The notes under the pieces are model-generated. The model did not search any database and was not told where the DNA came from. It saw only the letters and a list, made by a program, of their open reading frames with translations. DNA of 20,604 nt from IMG/VR virus record IMGVR_UViG_3300036864_000104, positions 1 to 20,604 of that record, one strand, 5' to 3'. A program made the position numbers and the translations under genes. Position 1 is the stretch's first letter; each line of letters begins with the position of its first letter. The DNA is from a virus. This document shows, piece after piece, positions 1 to 8,155 of the stretch.

Positions 1-732
1 TCGCGTCACGGCACCAGTTGTGACTGACGAGATAGATTGCCCGTTCGGCAGACGAACCGCGCCGCTGGATGGGGCAGACCCAGATCCGGATAGGACGTAT
101 GTCGTTGCCTGAACATTATCGAACCCGGCAATCTGCACCGTCCCCTGACCGATGACGTTGCCGGTATTCAGTTGTGTGTAGGCACTGTCATCAGCAAGTT
201 TTACCTCAAGCGCCGTACCGCTACGCTTCAGTGCTGGGAAGCTCGCGGTTATTCCATTGAACGTCAATAAACCTCCGGACGCAATGCTGAGAGTGATGTG
301 GTTGGCGGCGTTGGTATCACCCACTATCACATCGTTCACGGTGTTTGCGGCGATGAGATTGATATCGCCAGAGTTGGCACCATTTCGGCCAACGACATAC
401 ACGTTATTCGCTAGTCTAATTCCACCTGTTGTCGCCGGGTTCGTCCCCACCGCCAGCGCCGTGCTGAGCGTCAGCGTGGTCAGTGAGGGACTCGCGCTCC
501 ACGATGGCGCCGCTCCCCCGACGAGCACCGTTCCAGCCGCGCCGATCCCCAACTTCGCTAACGTCGTCACGCCGCTCGCGTAGAGCAGATCGCCAGTCGT
601 ATAGGACGCCAGCCCAGTCCCGCCCTGCACCGCAGTTACCGCCGCATTCGTGGTGAGGATCGTTGCATTGGCATCCGGAAAGGTGAAGGTCCGTCGCGCC
701 GTAGGGCCAATACCATCAATCAGGATTGCCAT
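1..732 (-). CDS. Tail fiber / receptor-binding protein, N-terminal part (truncated by window edge)
   Basis: An open frame starts at ATG 732-730, only 3 nt after the stop of the hub gene, and runs without a stop for 244 codons to the left edge, so the C-terminus is missing. The start MAILIDGIGPTARRTFTFPD is followed by a GGTGLASYTTGDLLYAS motif (residues about 37-53) and an IGAAGTVL...PSWSA stretch (about 63-80). I recognise this combination from phage tail fibers and tail-tip adhesins with beta-structured, Gly/Ser/Thr-rich shafts. The rest is rich in A, T, G, N and S with no catalytic motif. Being last in the tail cluster, after the hub, fits a distal adhesin that contacts the host. Fiber identity is inferred from motif, composition and position; receptor and C-terminal fold cannot be seen. 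Confidence 0.72.
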   Translation of the reverse strand, partial: MAILIDGIGPTARRTFTFPDANATILTTNAAVTAVQGGTGLASYTTGDLLYASGVTTLAKLGIGAAGTVLVGGAAPSWSASPSLTTLTLSTALAVGTNPATTGGIRLANNVYVVGRNGANSGDINLIAANTVNDVIVGDTNAANHITLSIASGGLLTFNGITASFPALKRSGTALEVKLADDSAYTQLNTGNVIGQGTVQIAGFDNVQATTYVLSGSGSAPSSGAVRLPNGQSISSVTTGAVTR

Positions 733-735
733 GAG

Positions 736-3700
736 TTAGGCCGTCACCAGGACTCGGCGAAGCAAATCGGATAACGAGAAGACGGCAGACGAGGCCGTCA
801 CCTGATAGTGCGGCAACAGATCCGGCGCCGCGTCAAACGTGATCGTCACGTCCTGAATGAGGAAGTCCCCTTCGAGGCCCCAGGTCCCGACGACATTGAA
901 CATGTTACCGAACTCATCCGAATCGAAAATGCCGGTCGTCGTATTGATATGAACAGTCTTGCCCGCACGTGTCTTCGGATCGCGGGTGCAGTAGGTCACC
1001 GAGACGATCGGCCGGCTGAACCGTGCGAGGTCCGCATCGCACAGCGCGATCAGTGAGGCTTCGCCGCGTCGGTCGTCGGTGATCGTGAATTCACGGATGC
1101 CGTCGGTGGGATTTCCATTGGGTTCTTTTTCCAATTGGCCAAGTGCCGCTTGTGCCGCGAGATCATCGCGCTGCACCCAGAGATGAACGAGTGAGCCCTT
1201 AGCAATCGCACGTCGCAAGCCGTTACTATTATTGAGGCCAGTCAGTGCAGGTGATGGAAAGATCTGATTCCCGTACAGGACCGTCGTCGTGAGAGCACCA
1301 AATCCGTTGGGCGGAATCCCCGTGAGAGTATTGCCAGAGATCCCGGTATAGCGGACGGTCAGACTACTCAGCGATGCCCATCCACCATTGACTGAAAAAG
1401 GGCCGGCGCTGGCCAACAGGATCGATGTCGATCCAGCGAGGACTTGTCCCTGCGGCTGCGTCAACCCTGAGGTATCTGACACCGGAGCATTGGCACCCAA
1501 CGACGCATCGGCGTTCACGTCTAGATATGTCGTCGTCGTATTGTCGGCGAGCGTGGTCAAGAGTTTGAGTTGCGAAGCATTGACGGCAGTACGATAGACC
1601 TTGCGCTGCGTCGTCCCGCTCGCGCCGATCGCAATCCCGGTCAATGACACTTGATTCGCCGTGGCCGTGTTAGTCGTCGGCACATTCGCGCCAAGCGATG
1701 CATCAGTCACGGTATCATTAAATGTCGTTGTGGTGTTATCAGCGAGCGTGGTCAGTAATTTCAATTGCGCACCACCAGCCGTCGTGCGGTAGATCTTACG
1801 CTGGGTCACGCTCGCGGGACCAGTGGGAATCGCTGAGAGCGGAATCCGTTGGAGATAGGCCGTATTCGTCGATGGTGCTGCTGCGCCGAGGCTGGCGTTC
1901 GTCGTTGTATCTGTGTAGGTCGTGGCAGTATTGTTCGCGATCGTGGTGACTAGCTTGAACGTGCCGGTCCCATTGAAGCGGCGATAGAGCTTGCGTTGCG
2001 TGACATTCGACGCGCCAGTTGAGATCGTCGTCAGGCCGATCGTTTGATATTTGAACGTGCTAGATCCTGGTGGACTGACGTGGCCTGCGATGTCGGCGTC
2101 CGAAAACGTTTTGTCTCGATATTCTTGCGTAGTATTGCTGAGGACAACGAGCAGCTTGAACGCCCCTGTACCTGCCTGTCGGTAGATGCCGATGTTTGTG
2201 ACTGCCGCATCACCAGAGGCCGTCACAGTAAAAATGAATTCATTAGTCGATGGGTCACTAGTACTATGCAGGAGAGACGTCGGACCCTGAAGAGTTTCGT
2301 GTGAACTGCCTGGGGTACCACCATCGAGATAGGTAGCGACATAATGATAGTCGGTATTGGCAGTCACGTTACTCGGCCCAGGCCCAGTCGTTGCCTCAAA
2401 GGTGAAGGCCGGAGGTGCGCTGACCTCGCGGGCCGTGACCGATCCGCTCGTCGGGCTCACCGTCGTCTCGCCGATCGCCGTGACGAAGGTCACCTGGTAA
2501 TCATGAGTACCGTTATCCACGCCAACATCACCAATAGTAGGCGTCCCGGCCGTCGGCGCTGAGCTTGGCGCTGTGGTCGTCGATGTCGCCTTCGTCACAG
2601 TTGGACCCGCCGTCGTCTCGCCAGAGGCCGTGACGAATGTCACCGCATAATCATGACTCCCAATGTCTGGGCCTGTCCCTTCCGTAGGCGTCCCGGCCGC
2701 CGGCGCACTTCCAGGCGCGGCCGTGTTGCCAGTCGTAATCGACGCCACTGGACTCGGCAATGATTCACCGCTGCCAGTCACATCGGTATAGGCATATTGA
2801 AAGAGGCCTGTGGCGAGACCAGCGCCAGCTGCGAGGGCCAGCGAGGGCGCCGTAGACGGCGATGCCCCAGGACCGACCAGTGAACCGCCGCTCCCGAACT
2901 GCACACCAGTGTACGAGTAGATATCCGTCTGGGCGCCGTCTGCCGTCGATCCGGCAATGATCTGTCCGCCGAGCGGATTGAACATTGAGACATCTGGAAT
3001 CGGCAGAATCGTTTCACGTTCAGCCACGTCGGTCGGAATCGTTTCACCATGGCCTTTGCCATATGCGCGTGAGCGGATCTGTGACAAATCCGTACTGAAC
3101 GTCAACGGCGGCGTGTTCATGGGCGGGTGAAACTCGTTAATCGGATCCGGCGCGTCTGTCGCCTCCGCAATGAACAAATGCACGTCACGGCTGTAATCAA
3201 CTTTGGTTCGGCCACCCACAGCGATCGCAAGTTGATTCATGCAGGACATGAAGTCGGACTCGCCGTCGAAGTTGATCGAGATCGCTGGCAGATCCAGCTG
3301 GACGTGTCTTGATGTAAATCCAGGCGCGAAGGTCGCGATGAGGTATTGAGCGATCATCGTCGCAGACTGATTCACAAATGTCCCAAGTGGTCGCCGTTTG
3401 TTGATCGCGAAGGTATGATCAATCAGGCTCGCCGGCCAGACGAGATTGTCTGGCTTCACTTCGTAGCTCCGATCCACGGACTGAATCTCGCCACCGAACA
3501 ACAAGTTCGCTGAGTCGAGTAGTCCGAGGCCGATCGTGATCGACTGGCCCGCAGTCGGCGCCACCGTATCGAACAAGGCGGATGCCGTATTCGGTGCCGC
3601 CCCGAGCACATCATGAATTGAAAGGCCTGACGGGAAACGTACCCGCGAGGTCATCAGGACGCCGTCGAGCAGAAACAGCACTTTCGAGGCGGCCAGTGTC

Positions 3701-4032
3701 GTGAAGGACCACACCGGGCCTGTCGCCGTGCCGCCATCGTTGATCGCCACGATCTTCCAGTAGTACGTGGTGAACGGTGCGAGCGTAGGAATGTAGGTCG
3801 TGCCGACATAACTCGGAATGAGAAACGACGGGGACGGGTTCGTCCCGAAGTAGATATCGAACTTCGTCGCGCCAGCCGACACCCAGGAGAGCCGACTGTA
3901 GAGCGCAGTTGCGGTATCGGCAGGATACGGCATGTTCGGTGTCGCTGGTGCCGCTGGAATCGGCAGCACCGTCGAGCCCGCACGCGGATGGCGCCGATAC
4001 GGCGCGAAACGCAAGACCGAAGATGGAGGCAT
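736..4032 (-). CDS. Tail hub / tip protein with FN3 domain and tandem repeats (1098 aa)
   Basis: Large virion protein, probably the tail-tip hub. Residues about 32-112 look like a fibronectin type III domain (LSWVSAGATKFDIYFGT, then FTTYYWKIVAINDGG and WSFTTL). Residues about 115-345 form a non-repetitive block that I take as the first half of a hub domain. Residues about 410-540 hold two or three short repeats around HDYxVTFVTAxGETT, and about 612-862 hold four ~65-aa repeats (TQRKxYRT...LKLLTTLADNTTTT...DASLGA). From about 865 to 1098 non-repetitive sequence returns (SLTVRYTGISGNTLTGIP, then RDDLAAQAALGQLE and VTYCTRD), resembling the C-terminal half of phage hub proteins. The start ATG 4032-4030 is directly preceded by a G-rich ribosome site and lies 3 nt from the preceding stop. 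The exact hub family is uncertain; host binding by the repeats is inference. Confidence 0.78.
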   Translation of the reverse strand: MPPSSVLRFAPYRRHPRAGSTVLPIPAAPATPNMPYPADTATALYSRLSWVSAGATKFDIYFGTNPSPSFLIPSYVGTTYIPTLAPFTTYYWKIVAINDGGTATGPVWSFTTLAASKVLFLLDGVLMTSRVRFPSGLSIHDVLGAAPNTASALFDTVAPTAGQSITIGLGLLDSANLLFGGEIQSVDRSYEVKPDNLVWPASLIDHTFAINKRRPLGTFVNQSATMIAQYLIATFAPGFTSRHVQLDLPAISINFDGESDFMSCMNQLAIAVGGRTKVDYSRDVHLFIAEATDAPDPINEFHPPMNTPPLTFSTDLSQIRSRAYGKGHGETIPTDVAERETILPIPDVSMFNPLGGQIIAGSTADGAQTDIYSYTGVQFGSGGSLVGPGASPSTAPSLALAAGAGLATGLFQYAYTDVTGSGESLPSPVASITTGNTAAPGSAPAAGTPTEGTGPDIGSHDYAVTFVTASGETTAGPTVTKATSTTTAPSSAPTAGTPTIGDVGVDNGTHDYQVTFVTAIGETTVSPTSGSVTAREVSAPPAFTFEATTGPGPSNVTANTDYHYVATYLDGGTPGSSHETLQGPTSLLHSTSDPSTNEFIFTVTASGDAAVTNIGIYRQAGTGAFKLLVVLSNTTQEYRDKTFSDADIAGHVSPPGSSTFKYQTIGLTTISTGASNVTQRKLYRRFNGTGTFKLVTTIANNTATTYTDTTTNASLGAAAPSTNTAYLQRIPLSAIPTGPASVTQRKIYRTTAGGAQLKLLTTLADNTTTTFNDTVTDASLGANVPTTNTATANQVSLTGIAIGASGTTQRKVYRTAVNASQLKLLTTLADNTTTTYLDVNADASLGANAPVSDTSGLTQPQGQVLAGSTSILLASAGPFSVNGGWASLSSLTVRYTGISGNTLTGIPPNGFGALTTTVLYGNQIFPSPALTGLNNSNGLRRAIAKGSLVHLWVQRDDLAAQAALGQLEKEPNGNPTDGIREFTITDDRRGEASLIALCDADLARFSRPIVSVTYCTRDPKTRAGKTVHINTTTGIFDSDEFGNMFNVVGTWGLEGDFLIQDVTITFDAAPDLLPHYQVTASSAVFSLSDLLRRVLVTA
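1447..2199 (-). repeat. Four ~65-aa tandem protein repeats inside the hub gene
   Basis: Residues about 612-862 contain four consecutive copies: 612-677 (divergent), 678-742, 743-807 and 808-862 (shorter). Conserved positions are TQRKxYR, LKLLTTLADNTTTT, DASLGA and a TNTA-type tail. The last two copies are closest to each other, also at DNA level. The pattern suggests a beta-rich Ig/FN3-like stalk or carbohydrate-contact array. Unit boundaries are approximate because they were set by eye. Confidence 0.85.
2419..2694 (-). repeat. Two ~46-aa tandem protein repeats inside the hub gene
   Basis: Residues about 447-538 hold two copies of a unit with a GTPT start, a GxHDYxVTFVTAxGETT core and a Ser/Thr-rich tail. 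A related YAYTDVTGSGESLPSP segment just upstream (about 413-428) may be a third, diverged copy. They precede the ~65-aa repeat set and are distinct from it. Likely a small Ig-like fold; no function can be read from the sequence. Confidence 0.75.
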
Positions 4033-4035
4033 CCC

Positions 4036-4596
4036 CTATTCCCAGCTCACCAGTTCGGCCATGTACTGATGGACGGTCAGACTTCCGGTCGCCACGGTCT
4101 GCGTAAAGAACATGTCGAGCGATTGCGCAATAGACGTGTCGAAATTGCCCCCGACGGCTGGCGCGGAGTTCCACGGCAGGATCGCGCTGAGCACACCCTT
4201 GGGCGCCGTCGCGGGAACCCCGAGAATATCTTCACAGGTCCAGATTCCCTGCCCCGCGAAATTCCCAGTCGCACCAACGGCCCGCAGAGACATCATGATC
4301 TCCAGGGTCCACCCGACGGTGGTATGTCCAGCCACGGTATCCAGCAAGATGGCCAGGCTGTCGAAGACAACCGTTCCGCCGAGTCGAACATCGAATCGCG
4401 CGGTGCCTGGGGTCGTGATGACGGAACTGATACGACCAGTCGCGTTGATCAGCAACAATTTCCCGATGGTGTCGAAGGCGCTGGCTGGCACAATCGTTTT
4501 CGCCTGAGCGGGAAGACATGTGGCCGCAGCCGCAGCCGTCAAGGTCGGTCCGTCGACTTGCGCACTCGCCAAAATCTTGCGGTAACCTAGACTCAT
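4036..4596 (-). CDS. Tail-associated virion protein of unknown function (186 aa)
   Basis: The gene sits between tape measure and hub, where distal-tail or tail-decoration proteins are usual. It starts MSLGYRKILAS, has an Ala-rich segment (about 18-26), then alternating beta-strand-like sequence (RFDVRLGGTVVFDSLAILL, WTLEIMMSL) and ends VHQYMAELVSWE. There is no signal peptide, membrane segment or catalytic motif. The pattern suggests a beta-sandwich or jelly-roll structural protein. A GGAG ribosome site lies about 9 nt upstream of ATG 4596-4594. The stop is 3 nt before the hub start, implying co-translation. Distal tail protein is the best positional guess, but I do not recognise the family with certainty. 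Confidence 0.7.
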   Translation of the reverse strand: MSLGYRKILASAQVDGPTLTAAAAATCLPAQAKTIVPASAFDTIGKLLLINATGRISSVITTPGTARFDVRLGGTVVFDSLAILLDTVAGHTTVGWTLEIMMSLRAVGATGNFAGQGIWTCEDILGVPATAPKGVLSAILPWNSAPAVGGNFDTSIAQSLDMFFTQTVATGSLTVHQYMAELVSWE

Positions 4597-4609
4597 CGCA
4601 TGCTCTCCA

Positions 4610-6946
4610 TTAGGCCGATGGCCACTGTCGGCCCTGTCTCATGATCCGCGTGATTTCATCGATGAGTGGTTGTGCAAGATCGCGGACCGATCCGTTGATA
4701 TACCAGTTGTTCGTCATGCTGCCGCCGCTACTGGGCGCGATCGATCCTGAGCCACTCGGCCGAAACAACTCAGGCCCGCGCTCACCAACTAGATAGGTCT
4801 GTCCAGCCGTGACCGGTCCACCCGCGGCTCGTGTCGGCATGCCGCCACCGAACCCCGTGAGAAAGAAATCCCCGCGGTCCCGCTGTGCCTGCTCCATTTT
4901 CAGTTTGCGATTAATCCAATCGCCCGCATTATTGACTTCCATGAACGCCGACACCATCGTGCCGGTGCCGGCCACGACGACGCCCTTGAACTGTTCGAAC
5001 GCCGCCGCGGCGCCCTGAAGGGCTGGCGGAATCTGCGCGACCGTCGGAGGAAGTTGCTGAACCGCCGCGTTGACGGCGTCCTGCGCCTTGGCTTCCTCAT
5101 AGAGCGATTGGGTGTACGCGTCGACCAGGATTTGCTCCTGCGCGGTCTGAGAGATCCCAGCCGCTTGCGTGAGATGCAGCGCCTCGAGCGCGAGCCGCAG
5201 CGTCTCTGCCGCAGACGTCACTTTGAGATGGCCCTGTGCGTCGAGCCCATAGATGGCATTCCGCTGCGTTTGCGCTTGAAATTCGGCCACAACCGCCGCA
5301 TTGGTGAACGCCAGCAGCTTCTCTTCGAGTGCCATCCTCTGGTTCATGACTGCGGTGTGTTGTTTCCCAGCGTCAAGAATCACCTTCATGCGTTCGGTTT
5401 CGGCATTGAGTTGCGCATAGGTCGATTTCGCGAGCCGCTGCTCGGCGGCATCTAACTCGGTCAGCATGGCGATTTGCGCGGCCGTCCCGTATGACTTCGC
5501 ACGCTGCGTTTCCATGGCTTGGAGTTGCGCGATCTGATTCGTGTAGGTCGCTGTGAGGATCTGGTCTGCCTGTGCATGCGCTTCCTTGAGGTCACTCGCC
5601 GCTTTTTTCGCAGCTTCCACTCCAGCCACATACTTATTGTATTGCGCGGTAGCGATGCCGATGCCCTCGGCGTTCTTCGCATTGAGCGCACCGATTTCTT
5701 TCAGGTGCTCCAAATCCTTCATTTGCGCGGCCGTTAACGTGGCCGCCGCGTCCGCTTCGAGCGCAGCCATGAATTTGACGGCCTGACTGCGCATGTCGAG
5801 CACTGTCACGGCTTTCTTGTGTTCACCGGTGTTCGCGACAGTACTCGCGGTGTTCTTCTCGGTTTGCTGATTGAGATGATCGAGAAGGGTCGCTAAGTTC
5901 GTCGCACTCGCACCAGTAATGGTATTACTGGCCGCGAAGTCCTTCAGTACGGCGACGGCGATGGCCCACTTCGAGGCGCCTTGATTGGCCGCATCGATCA
6001 CCACATTGAAACCCTGCGAGATTGGACCGATCATGTTCGCGGCGATTGACGAGAGGTTCTTATTCGCACGCGCGATCGATTCGCCGAACTGATCCATCGC
6101 GTCGACCGACTCGGTACTCGCGACATGATTCAGCCTGCGCCACGTCGCCAACGCGCCTTCGATACCCTCTGATGCACCGGCCATTGCCGCGCCTAATTTC
6201 CCGCCGAACAGCTCCGCCGCAGCCGTGTCACGTAATCCGCCCTGTAAGGTCGATAAGCCCTTTTCTATCTTGAGAAACAGTTCCTGCCCGTTCAGGCCTT
6301 CGACGTCCTTGAACGATAAGCCCATGATGTGCAGGCCGTGTGCCACGGACTCATCGCCACCTGCGATCCCGCGACTGAGACGAAACAGCCCTTTTGCGAG
6401 CGTGTCGGCATCCACGCCGAATTCCGTCATGGCGCCGGCGATCAACTGAATCTCTTCGACGTTGATATGCGTCTGGTTACTGAGATCTTTCAGGGCTGAG
6501 GCTTGTTTGATGATGTCGGTAACGAATTGCGCCGCCGCGCGCACGGTAAACATAGCCGCCAGTCCTACCGCGATATCGGTGACGACTGATTTCATACTCT
6601 CGAAATGCCCCGTGCTGGTTTTCGTCGCGTCTGCGAGTTTCTGGAGACCGGGAGGTGCATCGAGGCCGAGCTTTTTCATCTTCTCGGTGGCTTCGTTTGC
6701 CTTTGTGCCGACCTGCTCGAGTTCGCGCGCCGTCAGCATTGAGACGCCGCCGGCTCGCTCAATCGCTTCGGCCATCAATGTGGCTTCCTGAATGAGTTTG
6801 CGCCCCGAGAAGCCGTCTGTCATGCGGTTGAGCGAGCCCTCGACTTTGCTGGCGCCTTTGGACATATCGACCAGCGCCACGTCCGCCTTAGCGATCGCGT
6901 CGAGAAAGCTACTGAAGTCCGCCTGGAACCTGGCATTAATGGCCAT
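4610..6946 (-). CDS. Tape measure protein
   Basis: Determines tail length and is threaded through the tail tube. It is 778 aa, mostly alpha-helical, Ala/Gln/Glu-rich. Residues 1-120 are helical. About 120-148 is a hydrophobic stretch, and about 150-195 matches the phage tape-measure core pattern (ALKDLSNQTHINVEEIQLIA...GVDADTLAKGLFRL). Long coiled-coil-like helices follow at about 370-640. The C-terminus carries AAGGPVTAGQTYLVGERGPE (about 707-726), a motif typical of tape measure C-termini. By the usual ~0.15 nm per residue a tail of roughly 115-120 nm is expected. No good ribosome site precedes ATG 6946-6944; the start overlaps the stop of the frameshifted chaperone frame, suggesting translational coupling. 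No lysozyme or peptidase motif was seen. Confidence 0.93.
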   Translation of the reverse strand: MAINARFQADFSSFLDAIAKADVALVDMSKGASKVEGSLNRMTDGFSGRKLIQEATLMAEAIERAGGVSMLTARELEQVGTKANEATEKMKKLGLDAPPGLQKLADATKTSTGHFESMKSVVTDIAVGLAAMFTVRAAAQFVTDIIKQASALKDLSNQTHINVEEIQLIAGAMTEFGVDADTLAKGLFRLSRGIAGGDESVAHGLHIMGLSFKDVEGLNGQELFLKIEKGLSTLQGGLRDTAAAELFGGKLGAAMAGASEGIEGALATWRRLNHVASTESVDAMDQFGESIARANKNLSSIAANMIGPISQGFNVVIDAANQGASKWAIAVAVLKDFAASNTITGASATNLATLLDHLNQQTEKNTASTVANTGEHKKAVTVLDMRSQAVKFMAALEADAAATLTAAQMKDLEHLKEIGALNAKNAEGIGIATAQYNKYVAGVEAAKKAASDLKEAHAQADQILTATYTNQIAQLQAMETQRAKSYGTAAQIAMLTELDAAEQRLAKSTYAQLNAETERMKVILDAGKQHTAVMNQRMALEEKLLAFTNAAVVAEFQAQTQRNAIYGLDAQGHLKVTSAAETLRLALEALHLTQAAGISQTAQEQILVDAYTQSLYEEAKAQDAVNAAVQQLPPTVAQIPPALQGAAAAFEQFKGVVVAGTGTMVSAFMEVNNAGDWINRKLKMEQAQRDRGDFFLTGFGGGMPTRAAGGPVTAGQTYLVGERGPELFRPSGSGSIAPSSGGSMTNNWYINGSVRDLAQPLIDEITRIMRQGRQWPSA

Positions 6947-7453
6947 GTCGTGTGTTCTGTTCGTTCAGCATCTCAACCAAGATCGCGTAGTCGTCTTGAT
7001 CTAGTTCACGGACATAGTGGACTGGCCAGCCTGTTCTGATGGCGATGGCGAGATCGCTGACCCGTTCTTCACGCCATCCCGCTCGTTTTTTTCTGCCTCG
7101 CGTTCCTGATACATCGCCTCTTCGTGCGCGTCGATCGCCGCCCGAATTTCGACGAAGCTCTCCGGATCAAATGTGTCCAGTGCCGCGGCGACAGCTTCCA
7201 CAGATCGATCGGCGATCGGGATCACCTTGCCGTCCGGCCCGACAAACGACCAATCCAGTAAATAGGCCGTCACCTTGGCGACCCCCTGCTGGATCGGATT
7301 GACCCGCAATTGCCCATCGATGCCAGCGAGGTACATACGCGCGAACATGGCGCGCTGTTCGCCCGAGTTCAACCGTTTCTTGACTTCGATCCAGTCCCCG
7401 TCTGACAATGGCAACCGGACCGCGTCCGGCTGCACGACACGACATCGCCCCAT
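6936..7453 (-). CDS. Tail assembly chaperone GT fusion made by -1 frameshift
   Basis: Ribosomes that slip back one base at A AAA AAC (7085-7091) leave the G frame after Asn123 and read 49 more codons. The extension begins RAGWREERVSDLAIAIRTGW and continues through PVHYVRELDQDDYAILVEML to a TAA at 6936-6938, giving 172 aa. The extension is a plausible helical T domain (Tyr-Ala-x-Leu-x-Glu-Met near the end, as in many phage GT proteins) and has no start codon of its own with a ribosome site. Its stop lies inside the first codons of the tape measure gene, in a different frame. In lambda and HK97 the G and GT proteins bind the tape measure and recruit tail tube subunits. Frame and stop are read directly; slippage itself is inferred. 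Confidence 0.85.
7001..7453 (-). CDS. Tail assembly chaperone, G form
   Basis: A 150-aa protein placed between tail tube genes and tape measure, the conserved position of the tail assembly chaperone. It opens MGRCRVVQPDAVRLPLSDGD with WIEVKKRLNSGEQ after it, the usual N-terminal pattern of this family. It continues through a helical region (about 37-100, with TAYLLDWSFVGPDGKVIPI) and ends in an unstructured Glu/Ser-rich tail after residue 115. The ATG at 7453-7451 has a GGAG site about 6 nt upstream and follows the preceding stop by 3 nt. It is not part of the finished virion in relatives; it coats the tape measure during assembly. The tail after residue 123 is what normal, unshifted translation yields. 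Confidence 0.85.
   Translation of the reverse strand: MGRCRVVQPDAVRLPLSDGDWIEVKKRLNSGEQRAMFARMYLAGIDGQLRVNPIQQGVAKVTAYLLDWSFVGPDGKVIPIADRSVEAVAAALDTFDPESFVEIRAAIDAHEEAMYQEREAEKNERDGVKNGSAISPSPSEQAGQSTMSVN
7044..7091 (-). promoter_or_regulatory. Programmed -1 ribosomal frameshift signal (slippery heptamer plus hairpin)
   Basis: On the coding strand the zero-frame codons GAA AAA AAC contain the heptamer A AAA AAC (7085-7091), a canonical X XXY YYZ -1 site within a run of seven A. Six nt downstream, GATGGCG (7072-7078) can pair perfectly with CGCCATC (7044-7050), or with a second overlapping copy at 7038-7044, with a loop of about 21 nt. Slippery site, short spacer and stem match known stimulatory arrangements. 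The shifted frame is open for 49 codons to the tape measure start. Confidence 0.88.
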
Positions 7454-7456
7454 GTG

Positions 7457-7723
7457 TTACTCCGTCTGAGTCAGTTTCGCGGTCAGCGTCCCTGACTCGA
7501 TCTGCAACGATTCCACCGACCATACCCACGGCAGGGCGTGCTGACGATTGACCCGAAACGTTAAGGGTGACTGTGACATCCACAACGCATGTTGACTCAC
7601 GACCGTGGCGGTCAGTGCCAGCCCTGAGGGCGTCGTCGTCATGGTCCACGATCCAAGCACTGCAGCTTGATGCCAGCCGTAGCGCAATTCGCCCTCCAGA
7701 CCGCGATACGTAAACGTTGGCAT
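7457..7723 (-). CDS. Unknown small protein between tail tube and tail chaperone (88 aa)
   Basis: I do not recognise this protein. It is 88 aa, starting MPTFTYRGLEGELRYGWHQA, with several Trp (five) and alternating polar/hydrophobic segments suggesting mostly beta strands. There is no signal peptide, membrane span or Cys motif. It starts 14 nt after the tail tube stop and ends 3 nt before the chaperone start, so it is clearly in the tail operon. An AGGA lies about 12 nt upstream of ATG 7723-7721, a distant ribosome site. By position it could be a minor tail protein or an unusual tail terminator, since no standard terminator gene is visible. That role is speculation. Confidence 0.72.
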   Translation of the reverse strand: MPTFTYRGLEGELRYGWHQAAVLGSWTMTTTPSGLALTATVVSQHALWMSQSPLTFRVNRQHALPWVWSVESLQIESGTLTAKLTQTE

Positions 7724-7737
7724 GACTTACCAGATCC

Positions 7738-8136
7738 TCAGAACGTATTTGCCCATGCCCCATTCGCGGCGAATGACCCTGAAATCGTGACCGCGCCGCT
7801 GACCGATTCGTCCATCGAGATGTCCAGCCACGCAGGGCCCGACCAGAACTTGGTCACGATGTCGGCCGACGGATAGAGATACAGCTTGCATCCGTCCGCC
7901 GATGCCGCCGCCGTGAAAGGCTTGCTTTCGGTATCGTCCCACGATCCGCCGAATGATCCTTGGACATCCGGCAACCCTTGGACATACGTTTTGTTGGCAT
8001 CGCCAAAGGCCGTCACCTCGATCTTGTCGGTCGACCGATTGATCGTCCACTTGTTCAACTTGATGACGTTCGTCGCGGCGCCGGCTCCCGTCGTCGAAAG
8101 GTAGATAACCCCTTTGCGTCCTGCATAGACAGCCAT
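7738..8136 (-). CDS. Major tail tube protein
   Basis: A 132-aa protein that fits the small tail tube subunit of siphoviruses. It begins MAVYAGRKGVIYLS, has a NKWTINRSTDKIEVTAFGD segment (about 28-46) followed by VQGLPDVQGSFGGSWDD (about 52-68), and ends in paired beta-strand segments (AWLDISMDESVSGAVTISG). The 'W-x-I/x-K-I-E-V-T-x-F-G-D' pattern followed by 'G-S-F-x-G-x-W-D' is typical of phage tail tube families, whose subunits stack as hexameric beta-barrel rings. A GGAGAGGG ribosome site lies about 7 nt before ATG 8136-8134, strong as expected for an abundant product. It is the first tail gene after the cargo genes. The short length and beta pattern support tube rather than sheath. Confidence 0.85.
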   Translation of the reverse strand: MAVYAGRKGVIYLSTTGAGAATNVIKLNKWTINRSTDKIEVTAFGDANKTYVQGLPDVQGSFGGSWDDTESKPFTAAASADGCKLYLYPSADIVTKFWSGPAWLDISMDESVSGAVTISGSFAANGAWANTF

Positions 8137-8155
8137 ACTGTGACCCTCTCCGCCG

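Noticed and set aside
1447-2694. Possible CRISPR-like repeat array
   Set aside because: The repeats stay in one reading frame, diverge at third positions and encode a conserved protein unit, with no unique spacers of constant size.
1-4032. Diversity-generating retroelement acting on the tail fiber or hub
   Set aside because: No reverse transcriptase gene and no template/variable repeat pair with adenine-specific differences is visible in the window.
3988-4590. 200-codon plus-strand open frame opposite the 186-aa tail protein
   Set aside because: Antisense shadow of a well-placed minus-strand gene, with low-complexity basic/acidic composition, no family signal and no ribosome site.
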